A stretch of DNA of 64,000 bases from a virus. Location of the stretch: the IMG/VR virus record IMGVR_UViG_3300025949_000001, positions 51,996 through 115,995 of that record; one strand, written 5' to 3'. A program made the position numbers and the translations under genes. A model generated the notes under the pieces. That model saw only the letters and a program-made list of their open reading frames with translations. It was not told where the DNA came from and did not search any database. Positions 62,766-64,000 of this stretch are shown in pieces (positions within the stretch are counted from its first letter, which is position 1; each line of letters starts with the position of its first letter).

Positions 62766-62966
62766 ATGGACCGTGAGGATGTCGCCCCCGAAACCCCCGA
62801 GCTGCTCACGGCCAAGGAGTTCGGGCGTAGGGCGCGCGTCAGCAAGCGCACCGTGATCCGCTGGCGCAACGCCGGCGTCGGGCCCACACCGATCAGGATC
62901 GGCCCGCGCGCGATCCGCTACCGGGCGAGCGAGGTGGCCGAGTTCCTCGGCCTGCGCGCCGATTAA
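62766..62966 (+). CDS. Small HTH protein encoded opposite the late operon
   Basis: 66 residues from ATG 62766 (ATG 62739 adds nine): LLTAKEFGRRARVSKRTVIRWRNAGVGPTPIRIGPRAIRYRASEVAEFL, a complete MerR/AlpA-type winged helix. The third excisionase-like protein in the window. It lies on the plus strand between TerL and portal genes, where host-derived or lysogeny-associated HTH genes may occur; it could regulate the late operon. Confidence 0.72.
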   Translation: MDREDVAPETPELLTAKEFGRRARVSKRTVIRWRNAGVGPTPIRIGPRAIRYRASEVAEFLGLRAD

Positions 62967-62996
62967 TCGCTCGCTGGCGGCCTGCGCGCCACGCGA

Positions 62997-64000
62997 TCAG
63001 GCGTAGCCGACCGACGTGCCGCCCCCGCGCTTGCGCTGCGCCGGACGGTCCAGGAACCACTCCACCCCCGTGCCCACCGTGTCCACCAGGTCGTCGTGCG
63101 CGCCGCGCGGGAACACCACCATGTTCTGCTCCAACGCGCGCAGCGGGCGCTCATGGAAGCACCGGCCGCCGCGCTGATACTTGTCCAGCAGCCTGGCCGC
63201 CCTCACTTCCTTGTGCTCGGAATGCCACACCGTCTCGATCGGCAGCCCCAGGTCCCCCAGCAGCGCCAGCCACACCTCGCCGCCCTGATTACTCTCGATC
63301 ACCAGGCCGCGGATCTGCGGATACTGCGCCACCACACGCACCACGAGTTGACGCAGCGCCTGCCCCGGCTGCACCCGCACCGCCCATGCGTCGCGCACCG
63401 CGCACCGCCGCGTCACCGCCGAGAACCCGATCACCGCGAGCGCGGTGAAGTCGGAAGTCTTCTTCGTGGTGACCGCCGGGTCGATCGCGAGCAACTGGTG
63501 GGTGATGGACGCGATTGTCTGCGCCTGCAACTCGGCGCTGACCCGGTTCGTGCCGAAATCCTCCGGCGTCCAATACGTACCCGCCGCGCCCAAGGGGTCG
63601 TTGGCGAAGTTCTTCAGGTAGTCCCGCGTGTTCTCGATCTCTTCGAGGAACGCGAGCGGCCACTTCGCTGGCCAGATCGAGCGGCGACCGGTATCGCCCG
63701 AGTGTTCGTCGAACCATTCGACGATCGGCGCGTAGTAGTGCACGCGGACCGCCTGCTCCCGGATCCACGCCGAATCCGGGGTTTCCTCCGCGTCCGGATA
63801 GCGTTCCGACTCCACGAGTTGGTGGATGATCGAGCCGGGCATCACGACCGTGCCGACCAGCACCACGCGCGCCCGCAGGTTCAGCGGCAGGATCGCGTCG
63901 ATGATCGAACGCAGCCGCTTGCCCACCTGCTCGGTGGAGTAGTTCGACTCGTCCGGCTCCACATCGTCAAGTAAGAGCATCGTCGGCCTTTGATCTTTCA
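62997..64000 (-). CDS. Terminase large subunit (N-terminus outside window)
   Basis: The frame is open to the right edge, giving at least 334 residues. Walker B and catalytic carboxylate in MLLLDDVEPDE near the visible start, coupling region RVVLVGTVVMPGSIIHQLVES, then the RuvC-like nuclease: LLAIDPAVTTKKTSDFTALAVIG (first Asp), LVIESNQGG (Glu), and DDLVDTVGTGV (last Asp). TerL cuts concatemeric DNA and pumps it through the portal. The Walker A part lies outside. Confidence 0.94.
   Translation of the reverse strand, partial: KDQRPTMLLLDDVEPDESNYSTEQVGKRLRSIIDAILPLNLRARVVLVGTVVMPGSIIHQLVESERYPDAEETPDSAWIREQAVRVHYYAPIVEWFDEHSGDTGRRSIWPAKWPLAFLEEIENTRDYLKNFANDPLGAAGTYWTPEDFGTNRVSAELQAQTIASITHQLLAIDPAVTTKKTSDFTALAVIGFSAVTRRCAVRDAWAVRVQPGQALRQLVVRVVAQYPQIRGLVIESNQGGEVWLALLGDLGLPIETVWHSEHKEVRAARLLDKYQRGGRCFHERPLRALEQNMVVFPRGAHDDLVDTVGTGVEWFLDRPAQRKRGGGTSVGYA

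Overview
The window is very GC-rich with strong GC bias at third codon positions, dense gene packing, ATGA/GTGA stop-start overlaps and frequent GTG starts. This is typical of Streptomyces-like or Catenulispora-like actinobacteria. Most of it is one accessory element: a temperate siphophage or prophage that also carries an actinomycete conjugative (AICE-type) module. No chromosomal housekeeping gene is visible, and the element runs off both ends of the window.

Layout. (1) 1-2.9 kb, minus strand: RNA-repair-like enzymes (PNKP-like HAD phosphatase, nucleotidyltransferase, second HAD protein) interrupted by a GIY-YIG homing endonuclease. (2) 3-11.8 kb: control and replication-like region with two GntR/UTRA repressors, each facing a small excisionase-like HTH gene across a promoter that carries an 18-bp palindrome; a winged-helix protein, a P-loop ATPase, two NUDIX proteins, two lipoproteins and a 110-bp inverted-repeat element. 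(3) 11.8-25.2 kb, plus strand: a long operon of small overlapping genes leading to a DUF2637-type membrane/HTH protein and a TraB/FtsK-like DNA translocase. A TnpB insertion sits in this operon, and its empty site can be rebuilt exactly from the reading frame. (4) 25.2-27.4 kb: an IS607-type element (TnpA serine recombinase plus a second TnpB). (5) 27.4-33.2 kb: a frameshifted gene, tRNA-like sequences, a strong terminator and an unknown minus-strand operon. (6) 33.4-37.5 kb: HNH homing endonuclease, then the lysis cassette (amidase endolysin, several small membrane proteins, a collagen-like membrane protein). (7) 37.6-41.6 kb, plus strand: an operon of unknown small proteins ending in a JAMM peptidase. 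(8) 41.6-64 kb, minus strand: the complete late operon from TerL (cut by the window edge) through portal, MuF protein, scaffold, capsid, receptor-binding proteins, connectors, major tail protein, frameshifted tail chaperones, tape measure and tail tip.

How it fits together. The late operon, read right to left, would build and package a long-tailed virion, and the minus-strand cassette at 33.9-37.5 kb would lyse the cell. The 18.8-23.6 kb module looks able to move double-stranded DNA between mycelial cells as AICEs do. The 8-bp word CTGGAACC is strongly over-represented inside the DUF2637 and translocase genes and is kept by unusual synonymous codons, so it is a candidate recognition (clt-like) site. 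The two GntR-HTH pairs are probably the switches. No integrase was seen in the window.

Mobile passengers are unusually many: GIY-YIG, HNH and endonuclease-VII-type homing endonucleases, a TnpB-only IS605-like insertion, and an IS607 element with its own TnpB. Several disturbed neighbours (a truncated membrane gene, a frameshifted connector-region gene, a displaced gene 3' end) look like consequences of these insertions.
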